Positions 52,814 to 62,121 of a stretch of 64,000 nucleotides of DNA are shown one piece after another; position 1 is the stretch's first letter; each line of letters starts with the position of its first letter. The position numbers and the translations under genes were made by a program. The stretch comes from Streptomyces violaceusniger Tu 4113 (GTDB taxonomy: Bacteria; Actinomycetota; Actinomycetes; Streptomycetales; Streptomycetaceae). The stretch covers positions 1,612,001 to 1,676,000 of the forward strand of contig NC_015957.1 of assembly GCF_000147815.2 (NCBI RefSeq), in the 5' to 3' direction. The notes under the pieces are model-generated. The model was given only the letters and a program-made list of their open reading frames with translations. It searched no databases and was not told the DNA's origin.

Positions 52814-53245
52814 ATGCAGGATGCGATCTGCCAGGCGCTGGCCCTCACCCGTGCCTCCACCGCACGGGCACGGACCGCCGACATCACCACCACCGGCCGC
52901 CGCACCGGCAGGCCCCGCCGCATCGAGATCTGGTTCTACCGCGTCGGCGAGACCAACTACCTCAGCGGTCTGCCCGGAAAGCGAAGCTGGTACGCGAACC
53001 TGCAAGCCCACCCCGCCTTCACTTTCCACCTCAAGAACGGCATCCGCGCCGACCTTCCGGCCACCGCCCGGCCCGTCACCGATCCCGCCGAACGCCGACG
53101 CGTCCTCCGTGACATCGTCGACGACCTCAACCAGCCCCACAATCCCGCGCGTATCGTCCAGCCGACCCAGCTCGAGGACTGGGTGAACGGAAGCCCCCTG
53201 GTCGGAATCGTCTTCGGCCACCAGGTCGCGCCGGACGGCGCCTGA
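52814..53245 (+). CDS. Deazaflavin-type nitroreductase-family oxidoreductase
   Basis: A 143-residue protein of the F420-dependent/DUF385 split beta-barrel family from ATG 52814, AGGAG eight bases upstream. It has TTGRRTGRPRRIEIWF and NYLSGLPGKRSWYANLQAHP, the usual cofactor-face pattern, and GIVFGHQ near the end. Such proteins use F420H2 or flavin to reduce quinones or nitro compounds. It follows the aldehyde dehydrogenase by 171 bp and may be co-regulated. Confidence 0.88.
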   Translation: MQDAICQALALTRASTARARTADITTTGRRTGRPRRIEIWFYRVGETNYLSGLPGKRSWYANLQAHPAFTFHLKNGIRADLPATARPVTDPAERRRVLRDIVDDLNQPHNPARIVQPTQLEDWVNGSPLVGIVFGHQVAPDGA

Positions 53246-53408
53246 CGCCCGCCACCCCGACGCCATCACCGACGCCATCAGCGACGTCCTGGTGGGGTGG
53301 TTGAACACGGGAGGAACATCGCATGAGAGGTGGGCCACATCGGCCCCGTAAGCGTTCTTGGAGCGTACATTCGCCCCCCTGAAGCCATGGCATGCACGGG
53401 GGGAAATC

Positions 53409-54962
53409 GTGAAGTGGCTGGAACAGTTGACGGCGCCCGAGAATCTGCTGGCGCTTCTCGGTGTGATCGTCACGCTCGGGGGGCTCTCGTACGAGCGGCT
53501 GATCCCCGGGCGGAAGCGTATCGGCTATCGCGTGCAGATGGACACGTTGATAGACGACAGCACTCAGGACGGGCCGGTTCATCAGCGGCTGCGGATGCTG
53601 GAGAATACCCCGGATCTGGCTGGTGCCTCACTCGTCCTGCTGCGGATCGAGAACGACGGATTCCGCAGCCTTGACACCGACGACTACATCACCGCACCGG
53701 CGACGAACCACCGCGGGCTCACCGCGACCTTTCCCAATCGGATCGTGCGGGACGTGGCGGTCACCGAGCCCAGCCATCCGGATCTGCTGCGCCACCTTCC
53801 GCAGCACGGGACGCCTGAGAACCCGGGGCTGGTCTGTGAGGGCAATGAGATCTCCCTGCCCCGAGTGCCGCTGAACAAGGGGGATCACTTCAAGCTGTTG
53901 GTGCTGCTGACGGGCGCCGGGACGGACAAGCCGCCGCATGTGGGCGGGCGGATCAAGGAAGGCAGGATCCGTAACAACGAGAAGTTCCGGCGGCCCAGCA
54001 ACCGGGTGCTCGGGCTCATCGGCAGTCTGCTGGCACTGCTGATCCTCCAGCCCTTCGGCACGCAGTTGTTGCGGGACGATCCGCTGCCGCGCGGATGTGC
54101 CGAGGGAAACCTGACGATCGTCGGCTCGACCGCGTTCAAGCCGGTCACGCAGGATGTGGGCGCGGCGTATCAGGGCGACTGCCGTGGTGCGCAGGTCACC
54201 GTGGAGGCGCAGGGCAGCGGGCGCGGTACGAAGACGCTGATCGATGCCGGGGAGGCGGCGAAGGACGGGTTCCCGGCGTATCTGGCCTTCTCCGATGGCC
54301 CGGACGGAGACGGGAACCCCCAGTTCAAGGAGCATCTGGTGGCGCTGTCCGTCTTCAGCGTGGTGGTGAACAAGGACGTCCGGGTAACCGATCTCTCCCT
54401 CGAGGATCTCCGCGGGCTCTACTCCGGCCGGATCACCAACTGGAATCAGCTACACGGCGGGCCCGATCTGCCGGTGCGACTGGTGAGCCGGGACGCGAAA
54501 TCCGGAACGCGCGGGGTCTTCGAGAACCGGGTGCTGGGCGGCAACGAGATCTCCCGGACGTCGGACAACTGCCGGACCCCGAAATTCGCCAGGGACCATG
54601 TCATCCGCTGTGAACTCGACAGCACGGGTGAGGTGTTGAAGACGGTGGCGCGCACACCCGGCGCGATCGGATACGCCGAGCTGCATTCCGCCGAGGAGAG
54701 CGCCCGCAAGGGGGCACTCCACCTGGTGTCCCTGGAGGGACGCAAGCCCTCCGTCGACGCGGTGCGGGAGCGGACGTACTCCTTCTGGGAGCCGGAGTAC
54801 GCCTACACCTTCACCGTGCCGCCCCCGAACTCCCTGACCTCGAAATTCCTCGACTATCTGGCGGGCGACACGGGGCGGAACCTCGTCGAGAAGCACGGTC
54901 ATCTGCCCTGCTCCGCGGCGGAGAACCAGCGGGCGTGTCAGCTCGCGGTCGGCGGGCGGTAG
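53409..54962 (+). CDS. Membrane-anchored PstS-like phosphate-binding protein
   Basis: About 517 residues from GTG 53409. Membrane helix 10-27, a roughly 165-residue region (28-195) with LVLLRIENDGF and GDHFKLLVLLTG, a second membrane helix 199-216, then a PstS-type binding domain (about 235-515). The ligand site is recognisable: GSTAFKP, QGSGRGTKTL, RDAKSGTRGVFENRV, and PGAIGYAEL. Normal PstS is a lipoprotein of about 370 residues; this has no lipobox and has an extra N-terminal module. No pstC/A/B genes adjoin, so it is probably a sensor or receptor rather than a transporter subunit. Confidence 0.87.
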   Translation: MKWLEQLTAPENLLALLGVIVTLGGLSYERLIPGRKRIGYRVQMDTLIDDSTQDGPVHQRLRMLENTPDLAGASLVLLRIENDGFRSLDTDDYITAPATNHRGLTATFPNRIVRDVAVTEPSHPDLLRHLPQHGTPENPGLVCEGNEISLPRVPLNKGDHFKLLVLLTGAGTDKPPHVGGRIKEGRIRNNEKFRRPSNRVLGLIGSLLALLILQPFGTQLLRDDPLPRGCAEGNLTIVGSTAFKPVTQDVGAAYQGDCRGAQVTVEAQGSGRGTKTLIDAGEAAKDGFPAYLAFSDGPDGDGNPQFKEHLVALSVFSVVVNKDVRVTDLSLEDLRGLYSGRITNWNQLHGGPDLPVRLVSRDAKSGTRGVFENRVLGGNEISRTSDNCRTPKFARDHVIRCELDSTGEVLKTVARTPGAIGYAELHSAEESARKGALHLVSLEGRKPSVDAVRERTYSFWEPEYAYTFTVPPPNSLTSKFLDYLAGDTGRNLVEKHGHLPCSAAENQRACQLAVGGR

Positions 54963-54993
54963 GGGCGGCCAAACGGTCGGCCGGGCGGTGCCA

Positions 54994-55041
54994 CCGGTCG
55001 GCCGGGCGGGCACGGAGCCGCCCGCCCGCCCGGCCGACCGG
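54994..55041. terminator. Bidirectional terminator
   Basis: A 17-bp perfect stem, CCGGTCGGCCGGGCGGG / CCCGCCCGGCCGACCGG, between the convergent PstS-like and M4 protease genes. Confidence 0.85.
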
Positions 55042-55047
55042 AGAGGC

Positions 55048-56757
55048 TTACTTCACGTTCACGCCACCCCAGGCGTTGTCGACCGCCTTGTACTCGGCGC
55101 TGCTCGCGCCGTACAGGGCCTTCGCGGCCTTGAGGGTCGCGGTGCGGGCCTTGGCGTAGTTGGTGGTCGAGGTCATGTACGAGGACAGGGCCTTGTACCA
55201 GATCTTCTCGGCCTTGGCGCGGCCGATGCCCTTGACGGTGCGGCCGTCCTTGGTCGGGCTGTCGTAGGTCACCCCGCCGATGACCTTACGGCCGCTGCCC
55301 TCGGCCAGCAGGTAGAAGAAGTGGTTGGCGATACCGGAGGTGAAGTGCGGGTCGTCGTTGCCCACACCGCTCTTCCAGTAGTCGTAGGACAGACCGTCCT
55401 TGCTGGGCTTGTCCATGTAGCGCAGCGGCGTGCCGTCGCCGTTGATGTCGATCTTCTCGCCGATGAGGTAGTCACCGGGGTCCTTGGCGTTCTTGGCGTA
55501 GAACTCCACGGCGGTACCGAAGATGTCGGAGGTGGCCTCGTTGAGCCCGCCGGATTCGCCGCTGTACTCCAGGTTGGCGGTGGCCGAGGTGAGCCCGTGG
55601 CTCATCTCGTGGCCCGCGACGTCGAGCGCGGTGAGGGGCTTCTTGTTGCCCGCGCCGTCGCCGTAGGTCATGCAGAAGCAGTCGTCGTCCCAGAAGGCGT
55701 TCTCGTACGCGTCGCCGTAGTGGACGCGGGAGTACGCGGCCTTGCCGTTGCCCTTGATGCCGTTACGGCCGAGGACCTTCTTGTAGTAGTCCCAGGTCAT
55801 GGCGGCGCCGTAGTGGACGTCCACGGCGGCGGTCTGCGCGATGGTGGGCTTGCCGTTGCCCCAGACGTTGTCGGCGTCGTAGAACGCCGACCCCTTCTTG
55901 GTTTCTTCCCACGCGTGCTTGAGGTTGTACGTCATATGGCCGCCGCGCGCGGCGTCCTTCAGCAGCCACTGGCTGCCGCTCCGGACGCTGCCGACGGTGA
56001 CCTTGCCGTTGTGCTGACCGGTGCCGGTGCCGTTCTCGACGGCCTGGAACTCGTACAGCTTCTTGCCGGTGTCGGCGTCTGTGATGACGTGCAGCTTGCT
56101 GGGCGTCCTGTCCTTCTGGACCCCGGTGACGACCGTCTCGTAGGCGAGCGTCGGCTTGCCGGTGGCGGCCCAGATCACCTTGCGCGGGGCGGCCTTGGCG
56201 CCGGTCTCCTTGTCGCCCGCGGCCTGCGCGGCGCTCAGGGCGGACCGCTCGGCGCCGGAGGGGGCGACGGCGGCGCTGGTGTCGGCGACCTTGATGTCGG
56301 CGCCGGTCGCCTTGTCGACACCCTGGGAGGCGCCGCTCGCGGACTGATGGGCGATCAGATCGCCGCCGAGGACGGGAAGTCCGGCGTAGGTGCGCTCGTA
56401 GCGGGTGTGGGTGGTGCCGTCGGCGTCCTTGATGACGTCCTTGACGACCAGCTTCTCCTTGGCCCCGAGCCCCAGCGACTTCGCGGCGGAAACCGCGGTC
56501 GCCCCCGCCTCGCGCAGCAGCTCGGCGCGGACGGAGGGGGAGAGCGAGACGGTGGAGGCGTCGGCTCGGGAGGCCGAAGAGGTAGCGGGGGTCGAAGAGG
56601 CCGAAGAGGCCGAAGGTGCGGCCGCGTTCGCGGAGCCGGCGGTGGCGCCGGCGGCGAGCAGGGAGGCGGCCAGGGTCGCCGCTCCGGCGGCGAGGGCGGT
56701 ACGCGAACGTCTGAGACGTGATATGCCGGATATCGCTGACGTCGAACGTGAATCCAC
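55048..56757 (-). CDS. Secreted M4 metalloprotease, copy 1
   Basis: Thermolysin-like zinc protease, about 569 residues from GTG 56757 with GGAGA upstream. Signal peptide to about 46, FTP and PepSY propeptides to about 235, then the catalytic domain. Zinc site: GHEMSHGLTS (H383) with the third ligand in GGLNEATSDIFG. The late HFFYLL and GRAKAEKIWYKAL are conserved. First of three tandem paralogues, all on the minus strand; each has its own terminator, so they are separate units. Confidence 0.95.
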   Translation of the reverse strand: MDSRSTSAISGISRLRRSRTALAAGAATLAASLLAAGATAGSANAAAPSASSASSTPATSSASRADASTVSLSPSVRAELLREAGATAVSAAKSLGLGAKEKLVVKDVIKDADGTTHTRYERTYAGLPVLGGDLIAHQSASGASQGVDKATGADIKVADTSAAVAPSGAERSALSAAQAAGDKETGAKAAPRKVIWAATGKPTLAYETVVTGVQKDRTPSKLHVITDADTGKKLYEFQAVENGTGTGQHNGKVTVGSVRSGSQWLLKDAARGGHMTYNLKHAWEETKKGSAFYDADNVWGNGKPTIAQTAAVDVHYGAAMTWDYYKKVLGRNGIKGNGKAAYSRVHYGDAYENAFWDDDCFCMTYGDGAGNKKPLTALDVAGHEMSHGLTSATANLEYSGESGGLNEATSDIFGTAVEFYAKNAKDPGDYLIGEKIDINGDGTPLRYMDKPSKDGLSYDYWKSGVGNDDPHFTSGIANHFFYLLAEGSGRKVIGGVTYDSPTKDGRTVKGIGRAKAEKIWYKALSSYMTSTTNYAKARTATLKAAKALYGASSAEYKAVDNAWGGVNVK

Positions 56758-56781
56758 GCGTATCTCCAGTTGTGATGGGGA

Positions 56782-56804
56782 GTTGGGCGAAGGTTCCGCC
56801 CAAC
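56782..56804. promoter_or_regulatory. Inverted repeat in the copy 1 leader
   Basis: GTTGGGCG and CGCCCAAC, 8-bp arms seven bases apart, 25-47 bp upstream of the start. Could be an operator or a leader hairpin. Confidence 0.4.
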
Positions 56805-56840
56805 GCGACAAAGATGCCGCTTTGCCGTGGATAAAACATA

Positions 56841-56873
56841 CCGGTGCCCGGGGCCTGAGGCCCCGGGCACCGG
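56841..56873 (-). terminator. Strong terminator after M4 copy 2
   Basis: A 15-bp perfect stem CCGGTGCCCGGGGCC / GGCCCCGGGCACCGG with a TGA loop, 31 bases past the stop. Confidence 0.88.
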
Positions 56874-56903
56874 CAGTGTGTCGTGCGTCCGACTGGACTT
56901 TCG

Positions 56904-58553
56904 TTACTTGACGTTGACTCCGGCCCAGGCGGCGTCCACGCCCTTGTACTCGGCGCTGTCGGCGCCGAAGAGGTCCGTGGCGGCCTTCAGCGTGGCCTCA
57001 CGGGCGGCGTGGTAGTCGGTGTTGGAGGTCATGTACGTGGTCAGGGCCTTGTACCAGACCTTCTCGGCCTTGTCCCGCCCGATGCCCTCGACCTTGGAGC
57101 CGTCGGAGGTGGGGCTGTCGTACTTCACACCGTTGATCTCCTTCGCGCCGCTGCCCTCGGACAGCAGGTAGAAGAAGTGGTTGGCGACACCGGAGGAGTA
57201 GTGCACATCCGTGTCGCCCACGCCGTCGGACCACGCGTCCGCGGACTGCCCGTCCTTGCTGGGCTTGTCCATGTAGCGCAGCGGCGTGCCGTCGCCGTTG
57301 ATGTCGATCGCCTCGCCGATGAGGTAGTCACCGACGTCGGTGGTGTTCTTGGTGCTGAACTCCACGGCGGTGCCGAAGATGTCGGAGGTGGCCTCGTTGA
57401 GGCCGCCCGACTCGCCGCTGTACTCCAGGCCTGCGGTCTTGGAGGTGACGCCGTGGCTCATCTCGTGGCCCGCCACGTCGAGCGCGGTCAACGGGGCCTT
57501 GTTGCCCTGGCCGTCGCCGTAGGTCATGCAGAAGCAGCTGTCGTCCCAGAAGGCGTTGACGTAGCTGTCGCCGTAGTGCACGCGGGAGTACGCGGCCTTG
57601 CCGTCGCCCCCGATGCCCTCGCGGCCGTGCACGTTCTTGTAGTAGTCCCAGGTGGCGGCGGCGCCGTAGTGGGCGTCGACGGCGGCGGTCTGGGGGTCGT
57701 CCGGCTTGCCGGTGCCCCAGTTGTCGTCGTCGTCGGTGAACGCCTTGCCCTCGCCGTCCTCCTTGTTCTCCAGGTTGGTGGTCTTGTGGCCGCCGCGGTC
57801 GGCGTCGGTCAGGGTGAAACCGCTGCCTTCCTTGCTGGTGCCGAGCTCGACCGAGCCGCTGTACTCGCTCTCGCCCTTGCCGGTCTCGATGCCCTGGTAC
57901 TCGTAGAGCTTCTTGCCGGTGGCGGCGTCGGTGATGACGTGGAGCTGGTTCGGGGTGCCGTCCTTCTGCACCCCGCCGACGACGGTCTCGTAGGCCAGCA
58001 CGGGCTTGCCGGTGGCGGCCCAGATCACCTTGCGCGGGGCCTGGTCGGCCGCCGCCTTGGTGGTGTCGTCGGCCTTGGCCAGCTTCACGGCGGCCTTGGC
58101 CGCGGTGGTCGGGGCGATCCCGGCCGTGGTGGAGGCGACCTTGACGGTGGCCTTGGTGGCCTTGGTGACGCTCTTGACGTCACCGCCCTTGGCCTGGTGG
58201 ACGATCAGGTCGCCGCCCAGGACGGGCAGACCGTCGTAGGTGCGGTCGTAACGGGTGTGGGTGGTGCCGTCGGCGTCCTTGACGACGTCCTTGACGACCA
58301 GCTTCTCCTTGGCGCCGAGGCCGAGCGACGAGGCGGTGTCCGCCTTGGTCGCGTTGGCCTCGCGGAGCAGCTCGGCGCGGGCCGAGGCGGTGAGCACCGT
58401 GGCCTGGCCGCCGGACTTGGCCGGGGCGGCACCCGCGGTGCCGGTGGTCATTCCCGAGGCGAGCAGGGCCGCCGCGGCGACCACGGTACCGGCCGCGATC
58501 ACCGAACGCCGCTTTCCGGCACCGGATATGGGCATGCTGAAGGTCTTGCGCAC
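56904..58553 (-). CDS. Secreted M4 metalloprotease, copy 2
   Basis: About 549 residues from GTG 58553, with AGGAGA upstream. Same plan as copy 1: signal peptide to about 40, a propeptide with GLGAKEKLVVKDVVKDADGT, then the zinc domain with GHEMSHGVTS (H363) and GGLNEATSDIFG. It has more acidic surface than copy 1 (EDGEGKAFTDDDDNWGTG). High similarity in blocks such as YLIGEAIDINGDGTPLRYMD implies recent duplication. Confidence 0.95.
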   Translation of the reverse strand: MRKTFSMPISGAGKRRSVIAAGTVVAAAALLASGMTTGTAGAAPAKSGGQATVLTASARAELLREANATKADTASSLGLGAKEKLVVKDVVKDADGTTHTRYDRTYDGLPVLGGDLIVHQAKGGDVKSVTKATKATVKVASTTAGIAPTTAAKAAVKLAKADDTTKAAADQAPRKVIWAATGKPVLAYETVVGGVQKDGTPNQLHVITDAATGKKLYEYQGIETGKGESEYSGSVELGTSKEGSGFTLTDADRGGHKTTNLENKEDGEGKAFTDDDDNWGTGKPDDPQTAAVDAHYGAAATWDYYKNVHGREGIGGDGKAAYSRVHYGDSYVNAFWDDSCFCMTYGDGQGNKAPLTALDVAGHEMSHGVTSKTAGLEYSGESGGLNEATSDIFGTAVEFSTKNTTDVGDYLIGEAIDINGDGTPLRYMDKPSKDGQSADAWSDGVGDTDVHYSSGVANHFFYLLSEGSGAKEINGVKYDSPTSDGSKVEGIGRDKAEKVWYKALTTYMTSNTDYHAAREATLKAATDLFGADSAEYKGVDAAWAGVNVK

Positions 58554-58804
58554 GCGATCTCCTCGTTGCTGTGGGGGGTCAGCGCCGGACTGCGGGGAAG
58601 TGCGGCCCGGTGCTGAACAAGAGGTACTGATGCGTAATGCGTTGGGCAGACTGTCATACAAGTCCAAGACGTGTCACGGGTTTCATGACAGGTCGAAGGG
58701 AAAATGTTCGTTGAATGCTGATCAACCTTCGAATTCCGGACAGCTCGGCGTAACAGTCAGCGGCTAGGGGAGCGCTGGGCCAGGACCAGGGTCAGGGCAT
58801 GAAG
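58554..58804. other. Upstream region of M4 copy 2
   Basis: No gene seen. AT-richer patch near 58640-58740 (minus strand: TTGGACTTGTATGACAG, TTGATCAGCATTCAACG) is the likely promoter, but clear -10/-35 pairs cannot be fixed. Confidence 0.4.
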
Positions 58805-58846
58805 AGGCGCCGCCAGGGGGAGTCGGGTCGACCCCTGGCGGCGCCT
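58805..58846 (-). terminator. Strong terminator after M4 copy 3
   Basis: A 15-bp perfect stem AGGCGCCGCCAGGGG / CCCCTGGCGGCGCCT with a 12-base loop, 25 bases past the stop. Confidence 0.88.
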
Positions 58847-58871
58847 GTCCTGAGTGAGCCTCACGGCTCCG

Positions 58872-61205
58872 TCAGAAGGTCAGCTTCCAACTGTTGATGT
58901 AGCCGGTGTCCTGCGCGTACATGTCCTGGACCCGCAGCTTCCAGGTGCCGACCGCGGTCTTGGAGGACGCGTCCACGGTGTACGTGGTCCGCACGTCGTC
59001 CGCCGAGTCGAAGAGGCTCGCGCTCTTGAGCGGGTAGGCCGTACCGTCCGGGGCGATCAGGTCGATCACCAGGTCGCCGCGGTAGCTGTGCACGATGTCC
59101 ACGCTCACCTGGAGGTTGCTCGGCGCGTTCCCGGCCCGGCTCACCGCGATCGGCGAGGTGATCGGCTCACCCGCGTCCGGGATGGCGATGTCCGCGGTGT
59201 TCTCGAAGACATTGCCGCCACTGGTGTTCACGGTCCAGGCGAAGGACGCCGTGCCGGTCTTGCCGGCCGAGTCGGTCACCGTGACCGTCACCTGGCTCGA
59301 CCCGACGGTGGTCGGGGCTCCGGAGATCAGGCCGGTCGAGGAGTTGATCGACAGGCCCGCGGGCAGCCCGTCGGCCGCGTAGCCGAGCGCGCCCGGGTTG
59401 GAGCTGGTCGCGGCGATCTGCAGGCTGGTGGCCTGGTTGACGATGCTGGTCTGGGCGCCGGGCGGGGTGACGGTGACCCCGTCGGCGATCCGGGTGCCGA
59501 CGTTGACCCCGGCCCAGGCGTTCGCCACCGCGTTGTACTGCGCGCTGCCCTGGCCGAAGAGCTCGCCCGCCGCCCACAGCGTGGCGTCACGGGCGCCCGC
59601 GTAGTTGGTGTTGGAGGTCATCCGCTGGCTCAGCGCCTTGAACCAGATCTTCTCCGCGTTGCCCCGTCCGATGCCGGTGACCGGGAGGTTGTCGTAGGTC
59701 GGGCTGTCGTAGCTGACGCCGTTGATGACCTTGGCGCCGCTGCCCTCGGAGAGCAGGTAGAAGAAGTGGTTGGCGATGCCGGACGAGTAGTGGACGTCCA
59801 CATTGCCGACACCGGAGTACCAACTGTCCTTGGAGGCCCCGTCCTTGCTGGGCTTGTCCATGTAGCGCAGCGGGGTGCCGTTGCCATTGATGTCGATCTT
59901 CTCGCCGATAAGGTAGTCCCCGGGGTCGCTCGCGTTGTTCGCGTAGAACTCGACCGCGGCGGCGAAGATGTCGGAGGTGCCCTCGTTGAGCCCGCCGGAC
60001 TCACCGCTGTAGGTGAGGTTGGCGGTGGCCGCGGTGACCCCGTGGCTCATCTCGTGGGCGGCGACATCGATGGAGGTCAGCGGCTTGGCATTGCCCGAGC
60101 CGTCGCCGTAGGTCATGCAGAAGCAGGCGTCCTGCCAGAAGGCGTTGACATAGCCGCTGCTGTAGTGGACCCGGGAGTACGCCCCGACGCCGTCGCCCCT
60201 GATGCCCTCGCGGCCGTGGATGTTTTTGTAGTAGTCCCAGGTCTCGGCGGCGCCGTAGTGCGCGTCCACACCGGCGGTCGCGGCGTCGGAGGTGGTGCCG
60301 CTGCCCCAGACGTCGTCGGCGTCGGTGAAGAGCGTGCCGGTGCCCGAGGTGCCGCGGTTGAGGTCGTACGTCTTGTGGTTGCCGCGGCCGGAGTCGGTGA
60401 GGTTGTACGAGCCCGCGCTGCCCGAGGTGCCGAGGGCCACCTGGCCGCTGTACTGGCTGTTCCCGGTGCCCTTCTTGACACCCTGGAACTCGAACAGCTT
60501 CGCGCCGGTGGCCGCGTCGGTGATGACGTGCAGCTCGTTCGGGGCGCCGTCCTCCTGGAGGCCGCCGACGACCGTCTCAAAGGCGAGGGCCGGGGTGCCC
60601 TTCGCGGCCCAGATCACCTTGCGGGGCGCCCGCTCGGCCTCGGTCTTCCGCGAACCCTGCGCGTTCGCCGCCTTCACGGCGGCCTTCTCGGCGGTGGCGG
60701 GCGCGACGGCGGCGGTGGTGGTCGGCACCGTCAGCCGGGCCTTGGTCGCCTTGGCGACGGTCAACTGCGCACCGCTCTTCGCCCGGTCGACGACCAGATC
60801 GCCGCCGAGGACGGGGAGCCCCGCGTAGGTGCGCTCGTAACGGGTGTGGGTGGTGCCGTCGGCGTCCTTCATGACGTCCTTGACGACCAGCTTCTCCTTG
60901 GCGCCGAGCCCGAGGCCCCTGGCGGCCTCGCCCTTGGCGGCGTCGGCCTTCCGGATCAGCTCGGCGCGCTGGGCGGGGGAGAGCTTGGCGGGGAGGGCGC
61001 CGGGGTCGGGGGCGCCGGATATCGTGCGGGCGGCGGGGCGGTCCGCGGCGCCGTCCTGGCGGGCGGCGGCGGTGCCGCTCTGGAAGCCGACGCCGATCAT
61101 CGCCGCCGCGACGACCAGCGCACCGGCCGCGACGGCTCGATGACCTGGGGTGCGACCGGATCTGCGGGCGCTGGGTCTGAGGTGCCGTTGGGGGAGGGAT
61201 CTCAC
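58872..61205 (-). CDS. Secreted M4 metalloprotease with Ig-like and P-domain tail, copy 3
   Basis: A 777-residue protease from GTG 61205, with AAGGAGT upstream. The N-terminal 570 residues repeat the copies above: signal to about 48, propeptide, and HEMSHGVTAATANLTYSG (H384), GGLNEGTSDIF. An extra 200 residues follow: an Ig-like module (LSINSSTGLISGAPTTVGSS) and a proprotein-convertase P-domain (SYRGDLVIDLIAPDG, WKLRVQDMYAQDTGYINSW). The tail probably helps stability or substrate docking. The first two copies lack it. Confidence 0.95.
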   Translation of the reverse strand: MRSLPQRHLRPSARRSGRTPGHRAVAAGALVVAAAMIGVGFQSGTAAARQDGAADRPAARTISGAPDPGALPAKLSPAQRAELIRKADAAKGEAARGLGLGAKEKLVVKDVMKDADGTTHTRYERTYAGLPVLGGDLVVDRAKSGAQLTVAKATKARLTVPTTTAAVAPATAEKAAVKAANAQGSRKTEAERAPRKVIWAAKGTPALAFETVVGGLQEDGAPNELHVITDAATGAKLFEFQGVKKGTGNSQYSGQVALGTSGSAGSYNLTDSGRGNHKTYDLNRGTSGTGTLFTDADDVWGSGTTSDAATAGVDAHYGAAETWDYYKNIHGREGIRGDGVGAYSRVHYSSGYVNAFWQDACFCMTYGDGSGNAKPLTSIDVAAHEMSHGVTAATANLTYSGESGGLNEGTSDIFAAAVEFYANNASDPGDYLIGEKIDINGNGTPLRYMDKPSKDGASKDSWYSGVGNVDVHYSSGIANHFFYLLSEGSGAKVINGVSYDSPTYDNLPVTGIGRGNAEKIWFKALSQRMTSNTNYAGARDATLWAAGELFGQGSAQYNAVANAWAGVNVGTRIADGVTVTPPGAQTSIVNQATSLQIAATSSNPGALGYAADGLPAGLSINSSTGLISGAPTTVGSSQVTVTVTDSAGKTGTASFAWTVNTSGGNVFENTADIAIPDAGEPITSPIAVSRAGNAPSNLQVSVDIVHSYRGDLVIDLIAPDGTAYPLKSASLFDSADDVRTTYTVDASSKTAVGTWKLRVQDMYAQDTGYINSWKLTF

Positions 61206-61579
61206 GCTGACTCCTTCTGCGCTGGCCGCACGGTGGCACGGCCGGGACGACCGGGCGGCTGGGTCGCCGTCCGGGCAGGGCAGGGCAGAGCGGGTTACCG
61301 TCCCCTGGCGTTCCCGGGTGCGCCCTGCCGCAGACGAACGACGGGGCGCGGCCGCGGTGCGACCGGGGGTGTGAGGGTATGGCCTTGGGCCTGCACACCG
61401 TGGGAGTGCGGGCGTCTCGGCCGAGGGAAGAGTGGCATCACTGGACTTGACCTGTCAGGATCGCGACAAGAACTTGTCCGGAAAGCGTCCGTTGACAGCT
61501 ATGCCGTGTTCGCATGACGGTGATTTACGGTCAAATTCGGCAATGCCCGATGTCGGTGGCGTTCCGTAGCATCGCCCCC
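61206..61579. promoter_or_regulatory. Divergent promoter region with palindrome
   Basis: 374 bp with no gene, between copy 3 and the DinB-like gene. GACAAG-AA-CTTGTC, a perfect 6-2-6 palindrome, lies at 61465-61478. A TTGACA at 61492-61497 may be a -35 for the DinB-like gene but the -10 is weak (TGACGG). Confidence 0.4.
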
Positions 61580-62104
61580 ATGTCCGACCTCGTGAATCCG
61601 ATCGACGAGCCTCCGCATTCGCTGACCGAGCCTCACCACATGCTCGGTGCCTATCTCGACTACTTCCGCTCCGTCGTGCCCAACAAGCTCGACGGCCTCT
61701 CGGAGCACGAGCTGCGCACCAGCCGACTGCCGTCCGGGTGGACCCCGTTGGAGCTGCTCCACCATCTGACCCATGTCGAACGGCGCTGGCTGCGCTGGGG
61801 ATTCCTGGGCGAGGCCGTGGACGAGCCCTGGGGCGACCGCGGCCCCGACGACCGATGGCGGGTCCCCGAGGGCATGACGTCCGGCGAGGTGCGGGCGCGG
61901 TACGAGGAGCAGTGCGCCTGGTCGCGGGCGACCGTGGCGGGCGTACCGCTGGAGCGGCGGGCGGCCATCGGTGGGCGGTTCGCCACCGAGGCCGAGGCCC
62001 CGACGCTCGGCTGGATCCTCTTCCACCTGCTCCAGGAGTACGCCCGCCACGCCGGACAGCTCGATGTCGTACGGGAGTTGGCCGACGGCTCGGTCGGTGA
62101 GTAA
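61580..62104 (+). CDS. DinB family (DUF664) protein
   Basis: A 174-residue four-helix-bundle protein from ATG 61580. Helix histidines that bind metal in the family are visible in LHHLTHVERRWLRW and EYARHAGQLDVVREL. DinB/YfiT-like proteins act as thiol- or metal-dependent transferases (mycothiol or bacillithiol). There is no partner; it is convergent with peptidase E. Confidence 0.88.
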   Translation: MSDLVNPIDEPPHSLTEPHHMLGAYLDYFRSVVPNKLDGLSEHELRTSRLPSGWTPLELLHHLTHVERRWLRWGFLGEAVDEPWGDRGPDDRWRVPEGMTSGEVRARYEEQCAWSRATVAGVPLERRAAIGGRFATEAEAPTLGWILFHLLQEYARHAGQLDVVRELADGSVGE

Positions 62105-62121
62105 GGCGCCCGGCCCCGCGG

